A stretch of 64,000 bases of DNA. Source: Paenibacillus plantarum. GTDB lineage: Bacteria; Bacillota; Bacilli; Paenibacillales; NBRC-103111. Shown here one piece after another: positions 34,466 to 41,610 of this stretch. Within the stretch, counting starts at the first letter, position 1; the number at the start of each line of letters is the position of its first letter. The position numbers and the translations under genes were made by a program. The stretch lies in contig NZ_WHNY01000067.1 in assembly GCF_013141695.1 (NCBI RefSeq), positions 689,512-753,511 on the forward strand, written 5' to 3'. The notes under the pieces are model-generated. The model ran no database searches. It was not told where the DNA came from and saw nothing but the letters and a program-made list of their open reading frames with translations.

Positions 34466-35002
34466 ATGGCAAGAGAAATTAGATGGCATATTGGACGGTT
34501 CGTTCCAATTGAAAGGATAAGAGAGTTTGAAAGTAGGTGGAATATAAAATTTCCGGAAGCATACGTAAATATCATTACACAACATGATGGCGCTCTAGCT
34601 AAAGTAAAAAATGACAATAATGAGTGGGAAACGGGTGAAATAGAAATTCCAAGGTGGCATGGTAAACGTTCTGTGTTAGCCTTGCTAAGGTATATGAATA
34701 CTGACACTGTAGAAAGAACAGCAATTTTTGCTGCATACTATTCTTTCAAAGAATGTTTGCCTGCGCCCGATAAAATCTTTCCCTTTGCAGATAATGGAGG
34801 AGGGGACATGTTTTTTTTCGACTACAGACAAAACGAAAGTGAACCTGCGATTGTGTTCTTGGCTCATGAAGAAGTCGTACTTGAGGACGAGATTGCAGAA
34901 GAGGATTTAGCCAAAAAAACGGCAATTGAATGGATGGATGATAGCCTCTACCGTGTTTGCAACTCTTTCTCTGAATTGCTTGATTTGATAAAACTACCTT
35001 AA
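34466..35002 (+). CDS. SMI1/KNR4 (SUKH) family protein
   Basis: 178 residues from ATG 34466 (AAGGAAG 9 nt upstream; an ATG at 34445 is less well placed). IREFESRWNIKFPEAYVNII, HDGALAKV and FPFADNGGGDMFFFDYR with VFLAHE are standard SUKH landmarks (fold used by toxin immunity proteins and yeast Smi1). No toxin gene is adjacent. A cassette gene between repeats H and I. Confidence 0.8.
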   Translation: MAREIRWHIGRFVPIERIREFESRWNIKFPEAYVNIITQHDGALAKVKNDNNEWETGEIEIPRWHGKRSVLALLRYMNTDTVERTAIFAAYYSFKECLPAPDKIFPFADNGGGDMFFFDYRQNESEPAIVFLAHEEVVLEDEIAEEDLAKKTAIEWMDDSLYRVCNSFSELLDLIKLP

Positions 35003-35206
35003 ACTTCTAGTTTACATTATACATGCAAACAAACAAGAGGATTTTTCATACCAAGACAGTTACTTTATCGTTTATCATGGTGTTTTTGAGGATTCGCCTA
35101 AGCTTGCTATTATGTTTTGGATAATACTAGTGATTATTGTGTCGATTACTATCGTAGGAATTGCTAAATTTTTATGGCTTAGATATAAATGAATAAGCTA
35201 CTTCGT
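35003..35206 (+). pseudogene. Fragment of a small membrane protein gene
   Basis: An open frame without a start codon reads HGVFEDSPKLAIMFWIILV then IIVSITIVGIAKFLWLRYK and a stop at 35190-35192. It is a single membrane helix with a basic end, probably the tail of a lost gene that belonged to repeat I. A translated product from ATG 35112 would be only 26 residues. Confidence 0.4.
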
Positions 35207-35302
35207 TCAACTAACGAGGAACGTTACTTAAATAGGGATCGTCGGCTGCCGCGCAGTCTGGACGGTTCCTATTTTTATTGATGTAAGGGCAGGTTAACAT
35301 GG
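35207..35302. repeat. attC-like repeat I (complete)
   Basis: CAACTAACG, AGGAA, CGTTACTT, AAATA; hairpin AAATAGGGA/TTCCTATTT; TATTGATGTAAGGGCAGGTTAAC. Left dyad 7 of 8 positions complementary. Confidence 0.7.
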
Positions 35303-35401
35303 TGGGGGATTATTGGGTATATTCAGTAAGCTAATTGAAGGTGATCGGGTTGTAATGGAGAATATTTCTTTTTAAAACAAATATCTGAGGAAGTGGTCTT
35401 T

Positions 35402-35926
35402 ATGAGTTATGATCTTCATATTACCAAGGCTGATCATTGGGTATCTAGCGAGCAAAATCCAATAACAAAAGATGATATAAAAAAGGTCGCTGATCTTTTC
35501 AATACCTATAGGAGGATACCATTTTTGTTTCAAGGAGGCAGAATTACTCTATGCGGCGCTGATAAAATGGCAATCGGTCTAATGATTACTATTGCAAATA
35601 GAATCGGAGCTCGAGTTCAAGGCGATGAAGGCGAATATTATGAAAATACCAATAATTCATATCCGGAACCGCCCGAGGATCTGCGCATGGAGCCAGTAGT
35701 AAATATCTATGAGTCTGATATCAAAATTCTCGATGAGCAGTTACAATTTATTGAATCTCTTACGGTCGAAGATGAAATCCAACATGATAAATTTGGAACA
35801 GGTAAAATTCTTGAAATTACTGGCGAGGGGAACGATACAGAATTCATAGTAAAATTCATGGATGGAATAGGTACTAAAAGAGTACTAGCTTGTTTTGCAC
35901 CAATTAGACCTTGTAAACAGGATTAA
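35402..35926 (+). CDS. Unknown protein with UvrD-C-terminal-like Tudor domain
   Basis: 174 residues from ATG 35402, behind GAGGAAGTGG. The N-terminus MSYDLHITKADHWVSS is a form seen in several uncharacterised small bacterial proteins. The C-terminal 55 residues (VEDEIQHDKFGTGKILEITG, then EFIVKFMDG, KRVLACFAPIRP) resemble the Tudor-like tail of PcrA/UvrD helicases (HxKFGxGxV ... VxF ... K-x-L). No catalytic motif. A single-gene unit ahead of repeat J. Confidence 0.65.
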   Translation: MSYDLHITKADHWVSSEQNPITKDDIKKVADLFNTYRRIPFLFQGGRITLCGADKMAIGLMITIANRIGARVQGDEGEYYENTNNSYPEPPEDLRMEPVVNIYESDIKILDEQLQFIESLTVEDEIQHDKFGTGKILEITGEGNDTEFIVKFMDGIGTKRVLACFAPIRPCKQD

Positions 35927-35930
35927 TTTG

Positions 35931-36022
35931 TTGAGCTAACTAGGAACGTTTGTTGAATAACATGTAGCGGCAGCCGGTTACCCGATGGGCTGCCGTTCTC
36001 TATTGAAGTAGCTGACAGGAAT
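35931..36022. repeat. attC-like repeat J (complete)
   Basis: GAGCTAACT, AGGAA, CGTTTGTTGAATA; hairpin CGGCAGCC/GGCTGCCG; TATTGAAGTAGCTGACAGG. Hairpin and flanks are nearly identical to repeat F, including the loop TTACCCGAT versus TCACCCGAT. Confidence 0.7.
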
Positions 36023-36137
36023 ATGTGATCACTTTGCAGAATATTTAGAGTATGGATAATCTGCGAAGTACTTAAATAAGACGAATATAGTAATTTGTCG
36101 TAAATATCCCATACTCAATTGAAAAGGATTTTATATT

Positions 36138-36632
36138 ATGAGCGATTTGAAGATTCCATTCAAGATTACTGGGCTAATCATTAGTTTAATAAGGTCGATT
36201 ATTTTGGGTTTACTTGGTGTGTTTTTGCTAGTAAAGGTCTCGAATAATGATTGGATAATATTAATAATGGTATTGTTTTTAATGTTACTAGCTTTAATTG
36301 GTCCACAGCAACTCCTCTATAGAATAACAGGAGTTCCCGCACTTATTCTAACAGATTATGGGTTAACAAATGGTAAGGGAAAGTTATTAGTGAAATGGGA
36401 TGAGATTGAATCCTTTACTTTTGAAAACATTAAATTTTCGGAATATCTTATGGTCAAAGTTCAAGATGTCGATTCGTTAATAAATCGAAGTAAGGGTATT
36501 GGTAAATACATTTATATATTAAATAAAAGAATTGGTCGATCTCGAAAATTTACTATTATTAGCATAGGCAGTTTGGGAATATCTAAATTGAAACTAACTG
36601 AAGAACTTAACAGAAGATTACTTATCGAATGA
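36138..36632 (+). CDS. Membrane protein, STM3941-like
   Basis: 164 residues: two membrane segments (about 12-33 and 40-60) followed by a PH-like cytoplasmic region (LTDYGLTNGKGKLLVKWDEI, FSEYLMVKV). This layout matches the STM3941-type family of uncharacterised membrane proteins. AAAAGGA lies upstream of ATG 36138. Single gene before repeat K. Confidence 0.6.
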   Translation: MSDLKIPFKITGLIISLIRSIILGLLGVFLLVKVSNNDWIILIMVLFLMLLALIGPQQLLYRITGVPALILTDYGLTNGKGKLLVKWDEIESFTFENIKFSEYLMVKVQDVDSLINRSKGIGKYIYILNKRIGRSRKFTIISIGSLGISKLKLTEELNRRLLIE

Positions 36633-36654
36633 TAATGTAAGTATTTCTGGAAGA

Positions 36655-36757
36655 CTCTCTAACGGGAAACGGTACTTGAATAAACTACAAAATGAGGCTG
36701 TCACCGCGAAAACGGGTGACAGCCTCATTAAGCTATCGGGCAGTTTAGCGTAACTCC
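36655..36757. repeat. attC-like repeat K (complete, best hairpin)
   Basis: CTCTAACG, GGAAA, CGGTACTTGAATA; perfect 15-bp hairpin AATGAGGCTGTCACC (36692-36706) / GGTGACAGCCTCATT (36716-36730); AAGCTATCG, GGCA, GTTTAGCG. L' pairs with L'' except for one extra base, like the extrahelical base of attC sites. Confidence 0.75.
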
Positions 36758-36907
36758 AATACAATATCAGGGCAGTCTTTTGGAAGGAATTTCACAAATT
36801 AGGAAGATACACTCAAAAGCGAAAGGGCAGCTAAAAACATAAGCAAACACAACTTATATCAAAAAAACGATATTCTTTTCTTTTATAATGAGTACAGGAG
36901 GGGGCAT

Positions 36908-37993
36908 ATGAACAATACAATGCAGGAGATTATTGACTGGATTGAAGATCATCTATTTGAAGATTTTTCATTAGAACGTTTAGGTAACGATATGGGATAT
37001 TCTCCATATTATTGTTCCTTCAAATTTCATCAAATAACTGGTATCACCATTAAGCGATATATGGCACTTAGAAAGGTATATCTTGCTGCCATCGAACTGA
37101 AAGAAACCAAACAAAGAACGATTGATATTGCATTTAAACATGGATTTTTATCTCAAGAAGCTTTCTCAAGAGCATTTAAAGGGACATTCGGTGTTAATCC
37201 TAGTGTCTTTAGAAGGAAACCACAACCATTGCAGACCTTTGTTAAATTTAATATTAATAGCATAAAGGATGGTTTTTCGATGGACATTTCACAGAAATTA
37301 AAGATCGGGACTTTGCAAAATAGAATTCAAGATCAATTTGATCGGGATATTTTGAATATCTTGAATGGACAAATGATGTATGAGGAGTTTCATAATCATC
37401 AGTTAATGGAAAAAAGCGACTACGTTCCGTTTAATGAAGCGATGTGTTCGAATGAAACTACGTATCCGATCTTTAGTGATGAATTTAATAAAATAAGAGC
37501 TTCCGGACATCAGGTGACTTTACATGATTATGAGAGGATTACCTTGACTCCGTTGAAACCGCTGATGGAAAAACAATACCAATGTATGGTTTTATGGTTT
37601 GGTGACGACATGTTCTGCCAAATGAATATGCTGACCCTACTGGCCCATCTAGAGCAAGAGGGATATGAAGGAAAAGTGTATTTCCATATGGTAAAAGAAT
37701 TGACTTATGATGTGGAAGAAACGGATATTCTGCTAGGAGGCTACAAAGAAATTTATGAACAAGTTTTGATTCATCATCGTTTACCTGAAGCGAATTTGAT
37801 GCCTGTGATGTACCAGGGAATTAGTTTGTATCTCGAATATCTAAAGGACGATAATGAAATCACCGCATTTATCAGAAAGAATTTAGGCAAGCCTCAGGAT
37901 GAACTATTGCAGCAATTATTTCGTCTATTTCCTCACTACGGACTAGGAGATCTGCAATATATAAAGATGATTAAAGCTGTAAAAGAGGCTTAA
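36908..37993 (+). CDS. AraC-family regulator with C-terminal effector domain
   Basis: 361 residues from ATG 36908, GGAGG upstream. The two AraC helix-turn-helices occupy residues 5-105 (FSLERLGNDMGYSPYYCSFK, then IDIAFKHGFLSQEAFSRAFK). The C-terminal 240 residues hold a DUF1835-like/unknown domain (HDYERITLTPLKPLMEK, LAHLEQEGYEGKVYFHMV). N-terminal DNA binding with a C-terminal sensor is typical of AraC regulators in Paenibacillus. A consensus-like promoter is not obvious. Larger than other genes of the array. Confidence 0.75.
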   Translation: MNNTMQEIIDWIEDHLFEDFSLERLGNDMGYSPYYCSFKFHQITGITIKRYMALRKVYLAAIELKETKQRTIDIAFKHGFLSQEAFSRAFKGTFGVNPSVFRRKPQPLQTFVKFNINSIKDGFSMDISQKLKIGTLQNRIQDQFDRDILNILNGQMMYEEFHNHQLMEKSDYVPFNEAMCSNETTYPIFSDEFNKIRASGHQVTLHDYERITLTPLKPLMEKQYQCMVLWFGDDMFCQMNMLTLLAHLEQEGYEGKVYFHMVKELTYDVEETDILLGGYKEIYEQVLIHHRLPEANLMPVMYQGISLYLEYLKDDNEITAFIRKNLGKPQDELLQQLFRLFPHYGLGDLQYIKMIKAVKEA

Positions 37994-38256
37994 GATTGTA
38001 AAATGCGTGACATGAAAAGATCGGCGGCTTTTTTGTTTTGGAGGCTGGAGTATGGCCGTTGTTGGCGAATCCTTACAGCAAGAAAGTAGATTAGTTACAA
38101 ATCATCTATTACAGGAGTGCTTGTAATGAACGATACCAAGCTGAATGAATACCGAATGCTACACCAGCTCGCATATTGCAATGATATCAATGTTAAACAA
38201 AAATGCACTTAGAACGTATCCCTAAGGAATTCGAAGTCATAACATTAAAATTTCCG
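37994..38256 (+). other. Two tiny overlapping reading frames
   Basis: ATG 38052 (GGAGGCTGGAG upstream) encodes 24 residues (MAVVGESLQQESRLVTNHLL...) and ends at TAA overlapping ATG 38126, which encodes 28 residues (MNDTKLNEYRMLHQLAYCND...). They may be the broken halves of one small gene. No family recognised. Confidence 0.3.
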
Positions 38257-38285
38257 GTTGAACTAACGAGGAACTTTAGTTCGTT
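38257..38285. repeat. attC-like repeat L (left half)
   Basis: TTGAACTAACG, AGGAA, CTTTAGTT: left dyad only. It precedes the broken membrane gene at 38306; an open frame that runs through it (38203) is not convincing. Confidence 0.55.
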
Positions 38286-38305
38286 GATCCAGAAGGAGGA
38301 GCTAA

Positions 38306-38461
38306 ATGGAATCTCTAGAAATAGGACTAAAACTATTTCTGATTATTATTGGTATTTAACTATTCTTTGCTTTGGTAGGGTTTCTAGTCAAAAAATATCT
38401 AAGGGACTTCATTGATAAAATACTTGCTTCAATCCAACAATTTTTCAGAAAAACGGAATGA
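38306..38461 (+). pseudogene. Small membrane protein split by in-frame stop
   Basis: ATG 38306 has AAGGAGGA 6 nt upstream. It reads MESLEIGLKLFLIIIGI, TAA (38357-38359), then in the same frame LFFALVGFLVKKYLRDFIDK to a natural TGA at 38459. Without the TAA it would be a 51-residue protein with one long membrane helix and a basic tail. Probable nonsense mutation, or a very short 17-residue peptide. Confidence 0.55.
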
Positions 38462-38565
38462 CCAGGTTGAAGGAGTTTTGACGATAATGGTATCAAAATC
38501 GCAAACAAATATTTCCTTAGAGGCTATAGTTCGAATCTCAAGAGTTTGATAAGAACCAATTGATT

Positions 38566-38658
38566 GTTAAGCTATCTGGTAACGATAGCTTCATACACAA
38601 CCAGGAAGAGGCTGCCCACAATCGGCAGCCTCTTTAGATTACAGTTTAGTTGGGAAAG
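38566..38658. repeat. attC-like repeat M (complete)
   Basis: AAGCTATC and GATAGCTT form a perfect 8-bp dyad with a 7-nt spacer; hairpin AAGAGGCTGCC/GGCAGCCTCTT with a 7-nt loop; then GATTACAGTTTAG. Confidence 0.7.
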
Positions 38659-38670
38659 TGTAAAAAGCGG

Positions 38671-38722
38671 TTGACAAAATAAATATATTTCAGTAATTTG
38701 TAATTAGATGTACATCTAATTA
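38671..38722 (+). promoter_or_regulatory. Promoter with 22-bp palindromic operator
   Basis: TTGACA (38671-38676), 17-bp spacer, TAATTT (38694-38699), then a perfect 22-bp palindrome at 38701-38722 (TAATTAGATGT and its complement). The palindrome sits where transcription starts, as for a TetR/MarR-type operator. GGAGG and TTG 38737 follow but encode only 11 residues, so the first gene of this promoter seems to have been lost. Confidence 0.6.
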
Positions 38723-38829
38723 GATGGAGGATAAATTTGTCTGGATACTCTTATCGAAAGCAGTATATTTAGCCATAATATTATAAGCCTTTACAGCTCC
38801 AACAATTTGTGGACTAGATTGGGGGAATC

Positions 38830-39468
38830 ATGTTAACGGTAGGAATCTTAGGAGTAGTTCATGACAATGAATTGCGGAAGAGGTACCATTTAACTTTGGA
38901 ATTAATAAAAGAGTTAATTCTAGAATTTAATCCAGATGTAATATGCGGTGAAGTACTTCCCGACAGTTGGGAGAAATACAAAACTGATTCCACACATCGA
39001 GGATATTGGGGCGAACCCGCAAGCGAGTACTGGGATCTAATTTTTCCATTATGCGAAGAATTGAAATGTGATTTTGTACCTATTGATTGGGTGGAACTTG
39101 ATGTTTGGATGGATTTTGACCCATTCAAGAATCACAGTGAGTTACAACGAAGTGCGTTGATTAGTGAATCAGAGCGATGGTTTCAGAGGCAACTTTCCAC
39201 TTGGAATTCCAGTGCTATTCCTTTCAACTCATCAGAATATGACAATATAACGAAACAAAAATACAAATGGTTAGAGCAAATTAACCCTGAGGCACATGTA
39301 TTTCGATGGGATTGTAGACATCTAATAATGATTCAAAGAATAAATAACGCAATTATTAAACATCCAGGAAAACGAATCTTGTGTATCGTAGGTGCAGACC
39401 ATAATCATGCGATATACGAAGGTTTGGTTAAAAATAAGGATATACAACTTGTATACCCTTTAAAATAG
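38830..39468 (+). CDS. TraB/PrgY-like (Tiki-fold) protein
   Basis: 212 residues: GILGVVHDNELRKRYHLTLE, FNPDVICGEVLPDSW, CDFVPIDW, RILCIVGADHNHAIYEGL. Two GxxH-like motifs (VVH, GADHNHA) and the E of ICGE are the metal-binding pattern of the TraB/PrgY/erythromycin-esterase-like fold, whose members include peptide-pheromone inhibitors and metalloproteases. GGGGGAA precedes the ATG. Transcription could come from the operator-promoter at 38671. The family call is by motif pattern only. Confidence 0.6.
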   Translation: MLTVGILGVVHDNELRKRYHLTLELIKELILEFNPDVICGEVLPDSWEKYKTDSTHRGYWGEPASEYWDLIFPLCEELKCDFVPIDWVELDVWMDFDPFKNHSELQRSALISESERWFQRQLSTWNSSAIPFNSSEYDNITKQKYKWLEQINPEAHVFRWDCRHLIMIQRINNAIIKHPGKRILCIVGADHNHAIYEGLVKNKDIQLVYPLK

Positions 39469-39490
39469 TAAGGGAAAAGGATCTTATATT

Positions 39491-39591
39491 TGCTGAACTA
39501 ACGAAGGAACGAGAGCAAAATACTGAGACAAATGAGGTTGCCACGAGATTGACCAGGCAGCCTCATTAAGCTATCGGGTAGATTACATCCA
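39491..39591. repeat. attC-like repeat N (complete)
   Basis: TGAACTAACG, AAGGAA, CGAGAGC; hairpin AATGAGGTTGCC/GGCAGCCTCATT (one G-U); AAGCTATCGGGTAGATTAC. Hairpin base and L' match repeat K. Confidence 0.7.
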
Positions 39592-39641
39592 AGTTATGGT
39601 AATATAGTGATAACAACTAAATAAATCTAGTGGGTGACGAC

Positions 39642-40232
39642 ATGAACCTTGCAAACAAAATAACAGTCGTAAGAATTGGGATGATTCCTTTTTTCATGCT
39701 GGCACTTCAAAATTACCCATCTTGGTTGGTGGAGCAGTTTGGCTTTTTGAATTACATAAATCAGTACGGACTGTATTGGGCAATTGCAATATTTATCATT
39801 GCGTCAGCAACAGACAAGTTAGATGGTTATATAGCACGCAAATATAATCAGATAACGAATTTCGGTAAGCTTGCAGACCCGCTAGCTGATAAACTTTTAA
39901 TATCGGCTGCGTTGGTAATGATGGTTCAACAGAACATGATTCCTTCTTGGATAGCAATTGTGATTATTGGTCGGGAAGTAATGGTGTCTGGCATTCGTAC
40001 TATTGCAGCGGCAAAGGGAGTAGCACTTGCAGCAGATAAACATGGGAAAATGAAGATGGTGCTACAGGTTGTTGCAATCGCTGCAGTTTTATTAGGGAAT
40101 TTTCCGTTTTACTATTTTACAAATTACTCAATTGATTTTCTGATCATGATATTAGCTGTTGGTTTGACGGTTTATTCTGGATACATGTACATGAAAAACA
40201 ATTATCGTAAACTGCAATTGGACAACTTATGA
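39642..40232 (+). CDS. pgsA: CDP-alcohol phosphatidyltransferase, PgsA-like paralogue
   Basis: 196 residues. The full CDP-alcohol phosphotransferase motif is present: D58-x2-D61-G62-x2-A65-R66-x8-G75-x3-D79-x3-D83. Four to five membrane helices. PgsA makes phosphatidylglycerol phosphate from CDP-diacylglycerol and glycerol-3-phosphate in the membrane. ATG 39642 gives the normal N-terminus MNLANKITVVRI; GTG 39630 is an alternative. An essential-type enzyme in a cassette-like setting is unusual; it is probably an extra copy. Confidence 0.85.
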   Translation: MNLANKITVVRIGMIPFFMLALQNYPSWLVEQFGFLNYINQYGLYWAIAIFIIASATDKLDGYIARKYNQITNFGKLADPLADKLLISAALVMMVQQNMIPSWIAIVIIGREVMVSGIRTIAAAKGVALAADKHGKMKMVLQVVAIAAVLLGNFPFYYFTNYSIDFLIMILAVGLTVYSGYMYMKNNYRKLQLDNL

Positions 40233-40256
40233 CATTCATCAACGAACCGATAAACC

Positions 40257-40289
40257 GTTGAACTAACGAGTAACGTTAGTTAAATAACA
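40257..40289. repeat. attC-like repeat O (left half)
   Basis: AACTAACG, AGTAA, CGTTAGTT: a perfect 8-bp inverted repeat with a 5-nt spacer, the clearest example of the left dyad. No hairpin or right half follows. Confidence 0.6.
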
Positions 40290-40451
40290 ACTATAGTTCA
40301 ACAATTTGTAATATGCATGTAGTGTAATGCAAAAATTATTTTTGTCCCTACCGAAGTATCTAGTTAAATAAAAGGCCAACTTTCTTGTGCATAAAAAGTT
40401 GCGATACGAAGTCGCTCTTACTCTTTACTACGATTGAGAGGAGGGTAACAA

Positions 40452-40790
40452 ATGGATTGGCTTATGTGAATGAATAGGGCATTGGATTATATCGAAATGA
40501 ATATATCTGGAGAAATATACCTTGCGGAGGTAGCAAATCAAGCTTGTTGTTCGTCGCATCAGTTTCAAAGAATGTTTTCTTTCATTACCGATGTGTCATT
40601 GGCCGAATATATACGACATGCGATTGATTTATTGAATAGTGATGCTAAAATGATAGATATTGCCCTTAAGTACGGTTATGATTCAACGATTTCTTTCGCA
40701 AGAGCTTTTCAATCGATGCATGGCGTCAGGGGCGTTTATTCTTTTACTCGTTTCCTTGAAATATCAGAAAGTCGAAACACAGCAGGCTAG
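40452..40790 (+). pseudogene. AraC-family regulator, broken
   Basis: ATG 40452 (GAGGAGGG upstream) reads MDWLM then TGA (40467-40469), continuing in frame as MNRALDYIEMNISGEIYLAE, the usual AraC N-terminus. The helix-turn-helix has lost about ten residues between SLAEYIR and LLNSDAKMIDIALKYGYDS, and the ligand domain is absent after MHGVRG. A TTG or ATG internal start could still express a short product, but the gene looks dead. Confidence 0.7.
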
Positions 40791-40881
40791 AGAAGAGTTT
40801 CAGTTATCGATGGCTGAATTGCATGAGGTGTTAACATTACATGGAATTAAGTTATTAGTTTCAATTAACAATCAAAATCCC

Positions 40882-40920
40882 AAAAACTCCTACTTTCGAT
40901 ATTCGAAAGAGGAGTTTTTT
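40882..40920 (+). terminator. Rho-independent terminator
   Basis: AAAAACTCC pairs with GGAGTTTTTT around an inner CTTTCGA-TAT-TCGAAAG stem. Confidence 0.8.
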
Positions 40921-41610
40921 CATTTGTAAAAGTGGAATTGAGGTATTCATTACATTTGCAATAGTATTTAGTAGTAGTTTTTCATTTTAGAGTTCCATTT
41001 TTTGTATTTTGAGTATACATTTGCGATTTTAATGATTTACATCAATATGTATTGTTATGTAGTATCTTTGTTGGGGTCATGTTCTGCGAAGATTACAGGT
41101 GGTATATAACCAGAACTCCATTTCAGGTCTGTCGTTTTCAACATTAAGGGTTGATCGATTCTTCCCAGTAGTGAGCTATCTTATCTGCAAAATAATTGAT
41201 GAAACTTGTCAAACGAAATTAGGTGAGAAACGAGTAAATAAATCTATTAAAGATTAGGCAATTTGAGAAAATAGGATGGTTACTAAGAATGTGGGCGATT
41301 CAGCAAATAATGATAATTACTTCATACCATTACAATTACTGAGCTCGATAGAATGACATGAAGTTTTATTTAGAAATTTTATGAAATCGCTTTCGAAATA
41401 ATAATGAAAAAGAATGTTGACGGGAGAAATTTGGGAATTCAACTTGTGATCGGCTCTTATGCCAATGAATCCTGTTGGTATTTCGATATTCGTTTTTGAG
41501 CAAAGAATGAGATAGAGGTAATAAAGTACGGTAAGTCGTTCATTATATTATTAACTTTCTAGATAAAAAACACGCTCTTCCATGCAATACATATTCAGGG
41601 AGGTTAGGAA
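40921..41610. other. Long noncoding region before the RCC1/FN3 gene
   Basis: About 690 bp without a convincing gene. TTGACG near 41417 has no good -10 partner. GGGAGG lies 8 nt before ATG 41611. I see no repeat of the array family here. Confidence 0.4.

Noticed and set aside
38203..38415. 70-codon frame through attC-like repeat L
   Set aside because: It runs across the repeat and out of frame with the better small gene at 38306, which has a strong ribosome site.
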